DNA from: Aquimarina spinulae
GTDB lineage: Bacteria; Bacteroidota; Bacteroidia; Flavobacteriales; Flavobacteriaceae
DNA: 64,000 bases
Direction of reading: 5' to 3'
Assembly (NCBI RefSeq): GCF_943373825.1
Contig: NZ_CALSBP010000001.1
Coordinates: 558,001-622,000 of the forward strand
The position numbers and the translations under genes are program-made. Shown here piece by piece: positions 27,598 to 36,833 of this stretch; positions within the stretch are counted from its first letter, which is position 1; every line of letters starts with the position of its first letter. The notes under the pieces were generated by a model. It worked only from the letters and a program-made list of their open reading frames with translations, had not been told where the DNA came from and ran no database searches.

Positions 27598-27792
27598 ATG
27601 AAAAACATTTTAAATTTAGCAGGAGTTCGAAAACTAAGTAAAAATCAACAGTTACATATTAAAGGTTCGGGACCATCGTTACCACCAACTATTAAATGTT
27701 GTTCAAGTGGAGACGGTTGTACTATGGATAATAATCAAAGTTTATGTATCCCTGGTCGTTGTGACAGACGAGGAGGGTGTATTCTATTATAA
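27598..27792 (+). CDS. Cysteine-rich peptide with bacteriocin/RiPP-type leader
   Basis: 64 residues. The N-terminus MKNILNLAGVRKLSKNQQ is the pattern common in Flavobacteriaceae leader peptides (MKNILNL-x-GVxxLSKxEQ-x-x-I-x-GG), normally cut after a double glycine by a peptidase-containing ABC transporter. Here the site reads KGSGP, so the exact double glycine is missing. The putative core of about 38 residues has six cysteines (KCC, DGC, SLC, GRC, GGC), enough for three disulfides or thioether links, and a short hydrophobic tail (ILL). No modification enzyme, transporter or immunity gene lies next to it. A terminator follows at once. The product is probably exported by a transporter encoded elsewhere. 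Confidence 0.7.
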   Translation: MKNILNLAGVRKLSKNQQLHIKGSGPSLPPTIKCCSSGDGCTMDNNQSLCIPGRCDRRGGCILL

Positions 27793-27800
27793 ATAGTATA

Positions 27801-27847
27801 AAACAAAAAGAGGGTGTATGAAAAACCATATATCCTCTATTTTGTTT
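27801..27847. terminator. Bidirectional terminator after the peptide gene
   Basis: AAACAAAAAGAGG pairs with CCTCTATTTTGTTT, with further inner pairing (TATG with CATA) and T-rich ends on both strands. It separates the peptide gene from the convergent S10 gene. Confidence 0.75.
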
Positions 27848-27890
27848 CGAATTTTCTTAGCTAAGGCGAAAATTAGTAATCTTTATAAGT

Positions 27891-29387
27891 TTAATATTTT
27901 GATCCCTTATTTATATTAACAGATGATTTGGCAATAAATGCTCTAATATCATCATTCGCTTTAATCAGATCTTCATTACGAAGGTACATCATGTGACCAC
28001 TGCGATATCCTTTAAAACTTAGACGATCTTTCAGTTTCCCATTTGCATTAAGCTGCCACATTACATATTTAGCATTAAAATAAGTAGTAGCACCATCATA
28101 ATAACCCGATTGGATCATCGTATGAAGATTAGCATTCATAGCCATAGCTCTTCTTAGGTTTTTGCCTGTATTATTACCTTTAGTTCTATCCCAAGGTCTA
28201 ACAGGGCCAAACATATTGTATTTTAAATCGGTTTTAAATTTTAATTCCTGACTGTAATAATAGTTGATAGCAGGTGTAAAAGAATGAAGCCAGGAAGTTA
28301 GTTCACTATTATAATCAGGATTATCTCCTGCATCCTTTATATCCATCCCTTTATATCGAGAATCCAATCGGCCAATCGTATATCCTTCTTTATCTCGTAA
28401 AAGATCTTTCCAGAAATATGATTTTGGTACTTCAAGATTATGCTGTCGTATTGTTTTTTTAGAAAGACCAGAGTAGTATGCCATCTTATTAATAACTTCT
28501 TCTTTTTTGGTAGCATCCAGATATCCACTTTTTACAATTGCCGGAAGCAGTTCATTAATGGTATAGTTTTCTACTTCTGGAAGTACTTCGAGTAAATCTT
28601 TGCTCTGAAGTTCTGGAGGTAACATCTTATGATACCATGCTGCCGCTGCAAAATAGGGTAATCGATTTGCTACCTCTACAGGACCATCAAATTTGAAGCC
28701 TATTTCGGTAGGAGAGACCAATATCACTCCGTTAAGATACATCCATTGGCGATTTTGAAGCTCGAGAGCCAAACCAGAAACTCGTGTGGTTCCATAGCTT
28801 TCTCCGATAAGGTATTTTGGAGATCGCCAACGATTATTTCGGGTTACAAAGGTATTGATCCAATCGGCCAGGTATTTTACATCTGCTTTTACCCCAAAGA
28901 ATAACTTTTTGTCAGGCATTTTTCCGTCTTTTCCGGGGATCATTCTAGAATACCCGGTGTTTACAGGGTTTACAAAAACAATATCTGCTACATCCAATAC
29001 CGAATTTGGATTAGCTTTAATTCCATAAGGCTGTACAGGAAACCCTTCATTATCGATCTTAAGAATACGAGGCCCTGTATAAGCAATGTGCATCCAAACT
29101 GAAGCTGATCCTGGACCGCCATTAAATGAAATGAGTAAAGGTCGATTTTCATCATTTTTGATACCAGATCTTTTGTAATAGGTATAACATAAAGAAGCTA
29201 TAGGTACTCCTGTTTCATCCCAAATTGGTTGAAACCCCACCGTTGCTTTGTATGCAATAGCTTTTCCTTTTATCGTGGTTGTATGATTAGTTACTATAGT
29301 GGTATCAATAGGAACTTTAACGTTTTGTGCTTCCGCGTAAAGCGAAATAACAAACATTGTAATGAATAAAGAAAATATATTTTTCAT
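27891..29387 (-). CDS. S10 family serine carboxypeptidase, exported
   Basis: About 498 residues from the ATG at 29387; this start gives a proper signal peptide (MKNIFSLFITMFVISLYAEAQ), whereas the longer frame would overlap the upstream gene. The S10 landmarks are complete: oxyanion-hole FNGGPGSASVW, nucleophile S197 (GESYGTTR), D431 (SGYYDGATTYF) and H465 (RSGHMMYL). It probably removes C-terminal residues from peptides in the periplasm or at the surface. It is the last gene of a leftward operon with two amidohydrolases (25-bp gap). A decayed copy of its 3' end lies at 26845. Confidence 0.92.
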   Translation of the reverse strand: MKNIFSLFITMFVISLYAEAQNVKVPIDTTIVTNHTTTIKGKAIAYKATVGFQPIWDETGVPIASLCYTYYKRSGIKNDENRPLLISFNGGPGSASVWMHIAYTGPRILKIDNEGFPVQPYGIKANPNSVLDVADIVFVNPVNTGYSRMIPGKDGKMPDKKLFFGVKADVKYLADWINTFVTRNNRWRSPKYLIGESYGTTRVSGLALELQNRQWMYLNGVILVSPTEIGFKFDGPVEVANRLPYFAAAAWYHKMLPPELQSKDLLEVLPEVENYTINELLPAIVKSGYLDATKKEEVINKMAYYSGLSKKTIRQHNLEVPKSYFWKDLLRDKEGYTIGRLDSRYKGMDIKDAGDNPDYNSELTSWLHSFTPAINYYYSQELKFKTDLKYNMFGPVRPWDRTKGNNTGKNLRRAMAMNANLHTMIQSGYYDGATTYFNAKYVMWQLNANGKLKDRLSFKGYRSGHMMYLRNEDLIKANDDIRAFIAKSSVNINKGSKY

Positions 29388-29412
29388 TTTTATGGTATAG
29401 TAATTAGTATTT

Positions 29413-30789
29413 TTAATTTTTACTAGCATTCTGAGCAATTTCCTGCAATTTTTGATCTATGGTTTCTTTGGGCAACCATTGCCCTCTAATCAGTACACCA
29501 GAAACCTGTTTTAAGGCTTTACTATTTTCTAGTGGATTTGCATCCAGTATAACAATATCGGCATCCAACCCTTCTTTGATTTGTCCAAATGTATCTTCCT
29601 TACCAAAAAACAGTGCAGGATTCATTGTTCCTGATTGCAGTACATCTAACGGTGTTAATCCAGCTGCTATCATTCCGTCGATTTCGTGATGAATTGAGAA
29701 CCCGGGAACATTAAATAATTGCGGAGCATCAGAACCTAATAATATTTGATGTCCACTATCGTGTAATTTTTTTAGTAATGTTCTTCTTATAGTATTAAAT
29801 TGTTGCCATTGTTCTTTATTAAAATTGGGATTCTCTTTGGTATATTGACCTTTTCGTTGTTTCCAATTTTGTAAGGTAGAGGTGGGCATATATTTCATTT
29901 CGGGATCTTTCAATAACTCATCGGCAGTTACAGGAGCAAACCATCTTTCAAATAAACTTTGAGTAGGAACAATCCAGGTATTATTGTCTTTTGCAAGTTG
30001 TACCAATTCATCAATTTTGGACTCATCTGCCAGCGGGGTGAAATTGTATCCAAAAAAGCCGTTATCTCCCGGGTTTACATTTTCAGATTCGGGAACCAGC
30101 CCTTCTAAAAAACCATCGATGTGATCAATAGAGGCATATTTACTTTGTATTGCATGTCGTATACCAACATCAACAGGAACATGTCCAGAAAAAGGAATAC
30201 CAACTTCGTTGGCAGTTTTTACCAATTGATCAAACACTTCTATCGTAATACCAGGATGGATTTTTAAAAAATCATATCCTTCTTTTTGATAAGCCGTTAC
30301 TTTGGCAATAGCTTCTTTTTTCGTCTTTAGAGAATTTCCGTTAAGAGATGGGCTAGAAGTAAAAATTCTGGGACTCAAGATATCACCTGTTTCTGCACGT
30401 TGTCTTAATTTTAGGTGATAAGGATCACCGAGCATACCTCGTATTGTTGTTATTCCATTAGAAAGGTATAAAAACAAAACCTCCTCGATACGTTCTTTTG
30501 ATGTAGAAGGTTGTGGGATATGTGCATGCATTTCTGCTAAGCCAGGAATGATGTATTTCCCTTGGGCATTGATCTTTGTAGTATACCCTTCTGGATTTTC
30601 TACATCACTAGTGATCTTTTTTATTTTTCCAGAATCGATTACAATCTGTTGTTTTTCAATAGTAGTACCATTACTTACATCTACAATAGTGGCATCTGTT
30701 ATCAGAATTGCAGTTGTACTCACTTGTTTTTGGGGTTGAGCGCAAGAGGTAACCAGTGCTGTAAGTAGTATGAAAAGATATGTTCTCAT
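29413..30789 (-). CDS. Amidohydrolase family lipoprotein
   Basis: About 458 residues. The ATG at 30789 is used; a GTG lies one codon upstream. The signal peptide ends in a lipobox (LLTALVTSCAQP). The amidohydrolase barrel has the HxH pair H89-A-H91 (PGLAEMHAHIP), further candidate ligands in HPG and FSGHVPVD, and the late Asp in LLGSDAPQ. The C-terminal metal-free beta part (ADIVILDANPLEN) is typical of imidazolonepropionase/prolidase-like members. Such enzymes often cleave Xaa-Pro dipeptides or cyclic amides. It sits between a larger amidohydrolase and the S10 gene, which supports a peptide-degradation role. Confidence 0.88.
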   Translation of the reverse strand: MRTYLFILLTALVTSCAQPQKQVSTTAILITDATIVDVSNGTTIEKQQIVIDSGKIKKITSDVENPEGYTTKINAQGKYIIPGLAEMHAHIPQPSTSKERIEEVLFLYLSNGITTIRGMLGDPYHLKLRQRAETGDILSPRIFTSSPSLNGNSLKTKKEAIAKVTAYQKEGYDFLKIHPGITIEVFDQLVKTANEVGIPFSGHVPVDVGIRHAIQSKYASIDHIDGFLEGLVPESENVNPGDNGFFGYNFTPLADESKIDELVQLAKDNNTWIVPTQSLFERWFAPVTADELLKDPEMKYMPTSTLQNWKQRKGQYTKENPNFNKEQWQQFNTIRRTLLKKLHDSGHQILLGSDAPQLFNVPGFSIHHEIDGMIAAGLTPLDVLQSGTMNPALFFGKEDTFGQIKEGLDADIVILDANPLENSKALKQVSGVLIRGQWLPKETIDQKLQEIAQNASKN

Positions 30790-30846
30790 CACATGAGTTT
30801 TAAAATTTAGTTGCTGATCTTTTAAGTCCTTGCAAGGGTTATAGAT

Positions 30847-33800
30847 CTAATTATGTCCTAAGTGACATCCACATCCTGGTTTCATAAAGCTTTGTGCTTC
30901 TTTATGCCATGGGAAAGCTTGACTATAATTAGCATTCTCCCACCAGAATTTAGTTCGTGTTTTGGTTGTGTTACCAATTTCATTCATGGTATCGGTATCA
31001 TATAAGCGTCCGTTTACCATAGTATATTTTACAGTTTCTGTATTTCTGATATTTTCTAAAGGATTTTTATCAAGAACGATAAGATCGGCTAGTTTTCCTT
31101 CTTTTAATGAACCAATATCATTTCCTGCACCGATATATTCTGCGCCATTTAGGGTTGCAGCTCTTAGTGCTTCTATATTAGTCATTCCTCCTTGCTGAAG
31201 TAACCATAACTCCCAATGCGCTCCCAGACCTTGTAATTGTCCATGCGCTCCCAGATTTACTTTAACTCCTGCATCGGTTAATGCTTTACATGTTTTCGAG
31301 ACCAGGATATGTCCATTTTCATATTCTTCATCAGGAACCATAGTTCTATGTCTTGAGCGAGCATCGATAATAGCTCTCGGGGTATATTTAAGCAATTTTT
31401 CATTTTCCCAAACCTTATCTTTTTGATAGAAGTAGTACTCCCCATTCATCCCGCCATAATTTACAATTAGTGTAGGCGTATATCCTGTATTACTGGTTTT
31501 CCAAAGTTCATTTACATCTTTATAAACCGGGGCAACGGGAATATTATGTTCAACTCCTGTATGGCCATCCATAATCATACTCATATTATGATAAAAAGTT
31601 GATCCTCCTTCGGGCACTACATTAATTTGAAGTTCTCTAGCCGCCTGTATCACTTGTTGCCGCTGATCTCTACGTGGTTGATTATAACTCTTCACAGATT
31701 TAGCGCCAAACGCTTTAGTTCTTCTTATAGAAGATCGAGCATCTTCCAGTTTATTGATCACTGCTTTAAAATCTCCATCTGCTCCGTATAAAATAATTCC
31801 TGTAGAGTAGAGGCGAGGCCCTACCATCTCACCGCTTTTAATCATCTCAGACATGGTGAAAATAGATTCAGTATTAGCAGAAGGATCGTGAGATGTGGTT
31901 ACTCCAAAAGCTAGATTGGCATATAACTGCCAATGTTTTTGAGTCGTTAGACCGTATCTAAACCCTCCCACATGTGCGTGTGCATCTACAATACCGGGCA
32001 TAATTGTCTTACCTTTTACATCATATATCTTTGTATCACTGGGTACAGATATTTCAGAAGTAGTTCCGATTTTTTCAATACGGTTATCTTTAATAACGAT
32101 AGTCCCCTCTTCAATTATCTGGTCACCTTCCATCGTTATTATTCGGGCATTGGTGAATGCAATTCTACCTTGTGGCACATCTGTTTTTGCCTCTAAACCG
32201 ATTTTGATCCCTGTTGCGGTTACTTTTCCTAATTTCTCTGGAGAGTTAGGCAAAAATGTAAAGCGATCTTTAACCTCGTTAGAGAAGTACTCATCTCCAA
32301 GAGTCCATATTATTTTTTTACTATCTCTGGACCAATGAAGGTTAATTCCCGCATCTTTAGAGACTTGAGATACTGGTACGGCTTTAGAGTTATTATCCAG
32401 GTCTATTTCTTTACCATTAAGTACGAGTGGAGCAATATATGCTTTTTGCAGATTGGTAAAAGCAATCCATTTGTTATCAGGACTAGGTACTAATCGGTTA
32501 GCATATTTAGATTTTATGTGTGTCTTTTTATCTTTTCCATTAAGATCAACAGATTTTAACTCCTTAGTAAGGTTTCCAAAGTACGTACCTCCTGTTTGAT
32601 AAAAGATACGCTTTCCGTCTTTAGAAAACATAGGATATTCTCCTTCTTCTGTTAGTAGTTTAGCATTGGTGCCAGAAGACGACATGGTATAAATACCAGT
32701 ATTTTTAGTAAAACTTAGACCTTGATCACTGTTTCCATTTTCTTTTCTGAAAGTGATTAAATTATTGGTAGTATTAAATACCGGAGTTCTATAAATTCCT
32801 TTTTTTGTAGTTAACTTGGTAGAAGTACCGCCTGAAGCAGAAATTTTATGTATTGCTCCCAGGTTTTCATCATTCCAGGTGACATATACGATATGTTGGC
32901 CATCTCTAGAGAAGCTGGGCTCAAACTCAAAGTCAGAAGATTGCGTAGTAAGACGTTGTGGTTTCCCTTTGGGTAGGCTTTTTCTCCATAAATGTCCAAG
33001 AGCACTAAACACTACTGTTTTACCATCTGGAGAAGTAACTGCATTACGAATTACTTTGGAGGTAAACTTTTCGGGAGAAACCGGAGTGTTAAAATGCAAA
33101 GTTTCAGCAATTTTGATAGTAGCATCTACCGTAAACGGGATATTAGTCACTTGTTGATTCTCTACATTAATTTTATTGATTTTTCCACCAGCCCAGAATA
33201 TGATTTCTTTGTTGTTAGGCATCCAACTAAAATTGGGATAGATCCCAAAAATCGCCCAGGCCTCCTGTTGGTCTTTGTTTAGTTTATCATAGATTGGCCA
33301 TTCTTCACCGGTTTCGAGATTATGAATATACAATACCGTTTTGGTACGAACTCTTTTTACAAAAGCAAGTTTTTTACCATCTCTGGATACTTGTGGTCGT
33401 GCTGCACCTCCCGGTCCACCAGTAACTGTAATCGTTTTTCCTGTTTCGAATTCATATCTCTTAATAGCATAAATCTGTTTGTTTGGGTCTTTATTATACT
33501 GAAAAAAACCACCAGGATACATATCCTCTGCATAGTACATATATTTACCATCAGGAGAAATATGAGGTTCATTAACATCTTGTTGGTCATTTTTTCTTTT
33601 GGTTAACTGTAATCCAGAACCTCCTGTAATATGATACTGCCACATTTCACCTGCACCCAAAGAACGCTGAGAAGTAAAGTGTTTTCTTGCTACCAGATAA
33701 TTGCCATCGGGCATCCAGGTAGCATTGTTTAGTAATCTAAACTTTTCTTTGGTAATTTGTTTAGGCTTACTACCATCACTATTCATCACCCAAATATTAT

Positions 33801-34155
33801 CGCCTCCACCGGCATCACTGGTAAAAGAGATTTTTTTACCATCAGGACTAAAACGAGGTTGTACCTCAAAGGGGATTCCTGTACGTAATACTTTTGCTTT
33901 TCCGCCAGAAACAGGGATACTATAGATATCTCCCAAAAGGTCAAAAACAATAGTATTACCATCGGGACTAACATCCAGATTCATCCAGGTACCCTGATCT
34001 GTGGTAAACGTATGATCTTTATAATTAAATTCCCCTTTGGGATTAGAAACATCCCATTTTTCTTCTTCTTTTTTGTTTTTTTTATCTTTTTGAGCTTGAG
34101 TATTGAAGATTAAAAATATCCCGATAATCAGGGTAGTGACAATATGTTTGTGCAT
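30847..34155 (-). CDS. Exported beta-propeller plus amidohydrolase fusion protein
   Basis: 1102 residues with a signal peptide (MHKHIVTTLIIGIFLIFNTQAQ). Residues about 40-640 form TolB/DPP-IV-like propeller repeats (SPDGKKISFTSDAGG, SRDGQHIVYVTW and others). From about 680 a metal-dependent amidohydrolase domain follows, with GIVDAHAHVGG as the HxH motif and later GAEYIGAGNDIGSLKEGKLADLIV. The C-terminus is Cys/His-rich (GCGCHLGHN). The fusion is a known Bacteroidota architecture; its substrate is unproven, probably peptides. It is the first gene of the operon. Confidence 0.9.
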   Translation of the reverse strand: MHKHIVTTLIIGIFLIFNTQAQKDKKNKKEEEKWDVSNPKGEFNYKDHTFTTDQGTWMNLDVSPDGNTIVFDLLGDIYSIPVSGGKAKVLRTGIPFEVQPRFSPDGKKISFTSDAGGGDNIWVMNSDGSKPKQITKEKFRLLNNATWMPDGNYLVARKHFTSQRSLGAGEMWQYHITGGSGLQLTKRKNDQQDVNEPHISPDGKYMYYAEDMYPGGFFQYNKDPNKQIYAIKRYEFETGKTITVTGGPGGAARPQVSRDGKKLAFVKRVRTKTVLYIHNLETGEEWPIYDKLNKDQQEAWAIFGIYPNFSWMPNNKEIIFWAGGKINKINVENQQVTNIPFTVDATIKIAETLHFNTPVSPEKFTSKVIRNAVTSPDGKTVVFSALGHLWRKSLPKGKPQRLTTQSSDFEFEPSFSRDGQHIVYVTWNDENLGAIHKISASGGTSTKLTTKKGIYRTPVFNTTNNLITFRKENGNSDQGLSFTKNTGIYTMSSSGTNAKLLTEEGEYPMFSKDGKRIFYQTGGTYFGNLTKELKSVDLNGKDKKTHIKSKYANRLVPSPDNKWIAFTNLQKAYIAPLVLNGKEIDLDNNSKAVPVSQVSKDAGINLHWSRDSKKIIWTLGDEYFSNEVKDRFTFLPNSPEKLGKVTATGIKIGLEAKTDVPQGRIAFTNARIITMEGDQIIEEGTIVIKDNRIEKIGTTSEISVPSDTKIYDVKGKTIMPGIVDAHAHVGGFRYGLTTQKHWQLYANLAFGVTTSHDPSANTESIFTMSEMIKSGEMVGPRLYSTGIILYGADGDFKAVINKLEDARSSIRRTKAFGAKSVKSYNQPRRDQRQQVIQAARELQINVVPEGGSTFYHNMSMIMDGHTGVEHNIPVAPVYKDVNELWKTSNTGYTPTLIVNYGGMNGEYYFYQKDKVWENEKLLKYTPRAIIDARSRHRTMVPDEEYENGHILVSKTCKALTDAGVKVNLGAHGQLQGLGAHWELWLLQQGGMTNIEALRAATLNGAEYIGAGNDIGSLKEGKLADLIVLDKNPLENIRNTETVKYTMVNGRLYDTDTMNEIGNTTKTRTKFWWENANYSQAFPWHKEAQSFMKPGCGCHLGHN

Positions 34156-34332
34156 GATGAGTGATTTATAAGATCCGAAAATAAGGATTTATCATACAAA
34201 ATATCTTAAAGTGATGTTAAGGGAAATAGATGTTAATTTTGGAATATATTGATGTTGAGTGATTTATTACTTATAGATAGTGTTTTTCTTTTTATTTAGT
34301 GAAGTGATTTTTGCACTATTTATAAAATTTTG

Positions 34333-34908
34333 CTACCAATTATCCCGGGATTTTATATTCGCTTCACAGAATTTAATAATTTTTACAATACGTTTATCAC
34401 GGGTTTCCTGTCGTTTGGCTTGATTAATCCAGTAGAGGTAACTTTTACGGTAGCTTTGTGCAAAGTTTTGATAGTTTTCAAAAGCTAAAGGATTTTGATC
34501 AAAGGCATGTTGTAAATCTTTGGGAATGATCCCATTTTCTACATCATCAAGAGCAATCCATGAACCATTATTTTTAGCTATTTCGATACTTACCAAACCA
34601 CTTTGATGCATCAAATCATTTTTAATAAGATCTATGATGTAGGTTTTATTGACTTTGCTCCAAACACTTTTGGGCTTACGAGGGCAGAAATATTGCCTGC
34701 GACGCTGATCATCTAGCCTTTTTACGGTAGAATCTATCCAACCATAACATAATGCTACTTTTACAGCTTCTTCCCACCGCATACTTGGTTGTTTGCTTTC
34801 TACTTTATAAAGTATAAGATATACTCCCTGAGATTGGTGGTGATTTTTATGAAGCCAGGAACGCCATTCCTGATCATTTTTAAAGTATAATTCGGGTTTG
34901 TCAGACAT
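34333..34908 (-). CDS. YdeI/OmpD-associated family protein
   Basis: About 191 residues from the ATG at 34908 (MSDKPELYFKNDQEWRSWL); the open frame runs further upstream but would pass through a hairpin. The motifs RWEEAVKVALCYGWIDS and RRRQYFCPRKPKSVWSKVN are typical for YdeI/OmpD-associated (bacteriocin-protection-like) proteins, and the end matches the helical PF13376-type tail. In Enterobacteria the family is linked to stress and peptide resistance; the mechanism is unknown. The gene is transcribed alone, divergent from the ABC-F gene. Confidence 0.8.
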   Translation of the reverse strand: MSDKPELYFKNDQEWRSWLHKNHHQSQGVYLILYKVESKQPSMRWEEAVKVALCYGWIDSTVKRLDDQRRRQYFCPRKPKSVWSKVNKTYIIDLIKNDLMHQSGLVSIEIAKNNGSWIALDDVENGIIPKDLQHAFDQNPLAFENYQNFAQSYRKSYLYWINQAKRQETRDKRIVKIIKFCEANIKSRDNW

Positions 34909-34943
34909 AAAAAAAGACCTTGATAAAATTACGTTTTCAAGGT
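34909..34943 (-). promoter_or_regulatory. Terminator-like hairpin directly before the YdeI-like start codon
   Basis: Read on the minus strand: ACCTTGA, a 13-nt loop, TCAAGGT, C, seven T residues, and then the ATG. The stem is only 7 bp, but the position of the T run is that of an intrinsic terminator within the leader. It may attenuate transcription or be a simple leader structure. Confidence 0.45.
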
Positions 34944-34990
34944 AATAATTTTTTGCAATACAATATATATTCAAAATATAATCAGATTCC

Positions 34991-35020
34991 TTTATGATGC
35001 CCTGCTTTTTTTTAGTTTTG
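34991..35020 (+). promoter_or_regulatory. Candidate promoter of the ABC-F gene
   Basis: TAGTTTTG (35013-35020) fits the -7 consensus TAnnTTTG. A TTTA block lies 18 bp upstream in the -33 position. The ATG of the ABC-F gene begins 20 bp downstream. Confidence 0.55.
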
Positions 35021-35039
35021 CATTCTTAAATTAGAAGAT

Positions 35040-36677
35040 ATGATTTCTGTAGACGGAATTGCTGTAGAGTTTAGTGGCGAAACATTATTTAGTAATGTTT
35101 CTTTTGTTATTAATGAAAATGATAAAATTGCCCTAATGGGTAAGAATGGCGCAGGTAAATCCACTATGATGAAAATTATTGCTGGAGTGCAGAAGGCAAA
35201 CAAAGGGCATGTTAGGTGTCCCAAAGAGGCAGTGATAGCATATTTACCACAACATCTATTAACAGATGATGACTGTACTGTATTTGAAGAAGCATTAAAA
35301 GCTTTTGGCGATATTTTGGGAATGCAGAAGGAAATGGATCGATTAAATAAAGAACTCGAAACGCGTACTGATTATGAATCCAGCGAATATATGGCAATTA
35401 TCGAGAAGGTAACCGATCTGGGAGAGAAGTTTTATGCTGTAGAAGAGGTAAATTATGATGCCGAAGTAGAGAAAGCACTAAAAGGACTAGGGTTTAAGAG
35501 AGAAGATTTTACACGACCTACCAGTGAGTTTAGCGGCGGGTGGAGAATGCGTATAGAACTTGCCAAAATCTTATTACAGAAACCAGACTTAATCCTTTTG
35601 GATGAGCCAACCAATCATGTAGATATAGAATCTGTAATCTGGCTAGAGGACTTTTTGATTAATAAAGCCAAGGCGGTTATCGTTATCTCTCATGATAAAA
35701 CGTTTATCGATACGATCACCAATAGGACTATTGAGGTGACAATGGGAAGAATCTATGATTATAAGGCAAATTATTCGCATTACCTGCAACTACGAGAAGA
35801 AAGAAGAGCGAATCAAATAAAAGCATACCAGGAGCAACAAAAATTTATTGCAGATACCAAAACATTTATCGAACGATTTAAAGGTACGTACTCAAAAACC
35901 AATCAGGTAAATTCGCGGGAACGCATGTTAGAGAAGTTACAGATTATCGAAATTGATGAGATTGATACTTCATCTTTAAAACTCAGATTCCCCGCATCAG
36001 TTCGATCGGGAGATTATCCTGTAATAGCAAAAGATTTATCAAAAAGCTATGATGAACATGTAGTGTTTAAAAATGCAAATTTATCAATTTCCAGAGGAGA
36101 AAAAGTATCTTTTGTAGGACGTAATGGCGAAGGTAAATCTACGATGATCAAAGCGATTATGGGAGAGATTGAATACGAAGGAACTTGTGATCTGGGGCAT
36201 AATGTTAAAGTAGGATATTTTGCTCAAAATCAAGCAGCATTATTAGATCAGAATCTTACCGTATTTCAGACAGTTGATGAGGTAGCAGAAGGAGAAGTAC
36301 GAACACAGATCAAAAATATTTTAGGACAGTTTATGTTTGGTGGCGATGATATCGATAAAAAAGTAAGTGTCCTTTCAGGCGGAGAACGAACACGGCTGGC
36401 AATGGTTAAGTTACTTTTAGAACCTGTTAACCTTTTAATTCTCGATGAACCTACCAATCACCTAGATTTAAAATCAAAAGATGTATTAAAGGAAGCTTTA
36501 TTAAATTTTGATGGTACCTTAATTTTAGTTTCTCATGATCGTGACTTTTTACAAGGTTTGTCGCAAAAGGTATTTGAGTTTAAAGACAAAAGAGTAATTG
36601 AGCATTTTGAAACCATAGATGATTTTCTTTCGAGAAACAAGATTGAAAACTTAAAAGAAATTGATCTTAAGTCGTAA
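35040..36677 (+). CDS. ABC-F family ribosome-associated ATPase
   Basis: 545 residues, soluble, with two ABC ATPase domains and no membrane part. Walker A motifs are GKNGAGKST (34-42) and GRNGEGKST in the second half; signatures are FSGGWRMRIELAK and LSGGERTRLAMVK; Walker B/DEPTNH follows each (ILLDEPTNHVD, LILDEPTNHLD). The linker of about 80 residues between the domains is the P-site tRNA interaction motif region. Length and linker match the YbiT-like housekeeping subgroup better than resistance proteins, though this is uncertain. It acts in translation by relieving stalled ribosomes. Confidence 0.93.
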   Translation: MISVDGIAVEFSGETLFSNVSFVINENDKIALMGKNGAGKSTMMKIIAGVQKANKGHVRCPKEAVIAYLPQHLLTDDDCTVFEEALKAFGDILGMQKEMDRLNKELETRTDYESSEYMAIIEKVTDLGEKFYAVEEVNYDAEVEKALKGLGFKREDFTRPTSEFSGGWRMRIELAKILLQKPDLILLDEPTNHVDIESVIWLEDFLINKAKAVIVISHDKTFIDTITNRTIEVTMGRIYDYKANYSHYLQLREERRANQIKAYQEQQKFIADTKTFIERFKGTYSKTNQVNSRERMLEKLQIIEIDEIDTSSLKLRFPASVRSGDYPVIAKDLSKSYDEHVVFKNANLSISRGEKVSFVGRNGEGKSTMIKAIMGEIEYEGTCDLGHNVKVGYFAQNQAALLDQNLTVFQTVDEVAEGEVRTQIKNILGQFMFGGDDIDKKVSVLSGGERTRLAMVKLLLEPVNLLILDEPTNHLDLKSKDVLKEALLNFDGTLILVSHDRDFLQGLSQKVFEFKDKRVIEHFETIDDFLSRNKIENLKEIDLKS

Positions 36678-36761
36678 TAGTATTGTTATTATTGTTTTGA
36701 AAACTAATACGTAATCAATACTATACAATCTATCAAAAAATCTGTTAGATTTGTATACCAA

Positions 36762-36796
36762 TAATCTGATTGTAATCAGAGAAGATTAGCTTTTTT
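36762..36796 (+). terminator. Terminator of the ABC-F gene
   Basis: TAATCT pairs with AGATTA, with inner GATT and AATC arms, followed by GC and six T residues. It lies 84 bp after the stop codon. Confidence 0.45.
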
Positions 36797-36833
36797 GAAT
36801 GATAAGAATATCTATGTATAAAATATATAGCGA

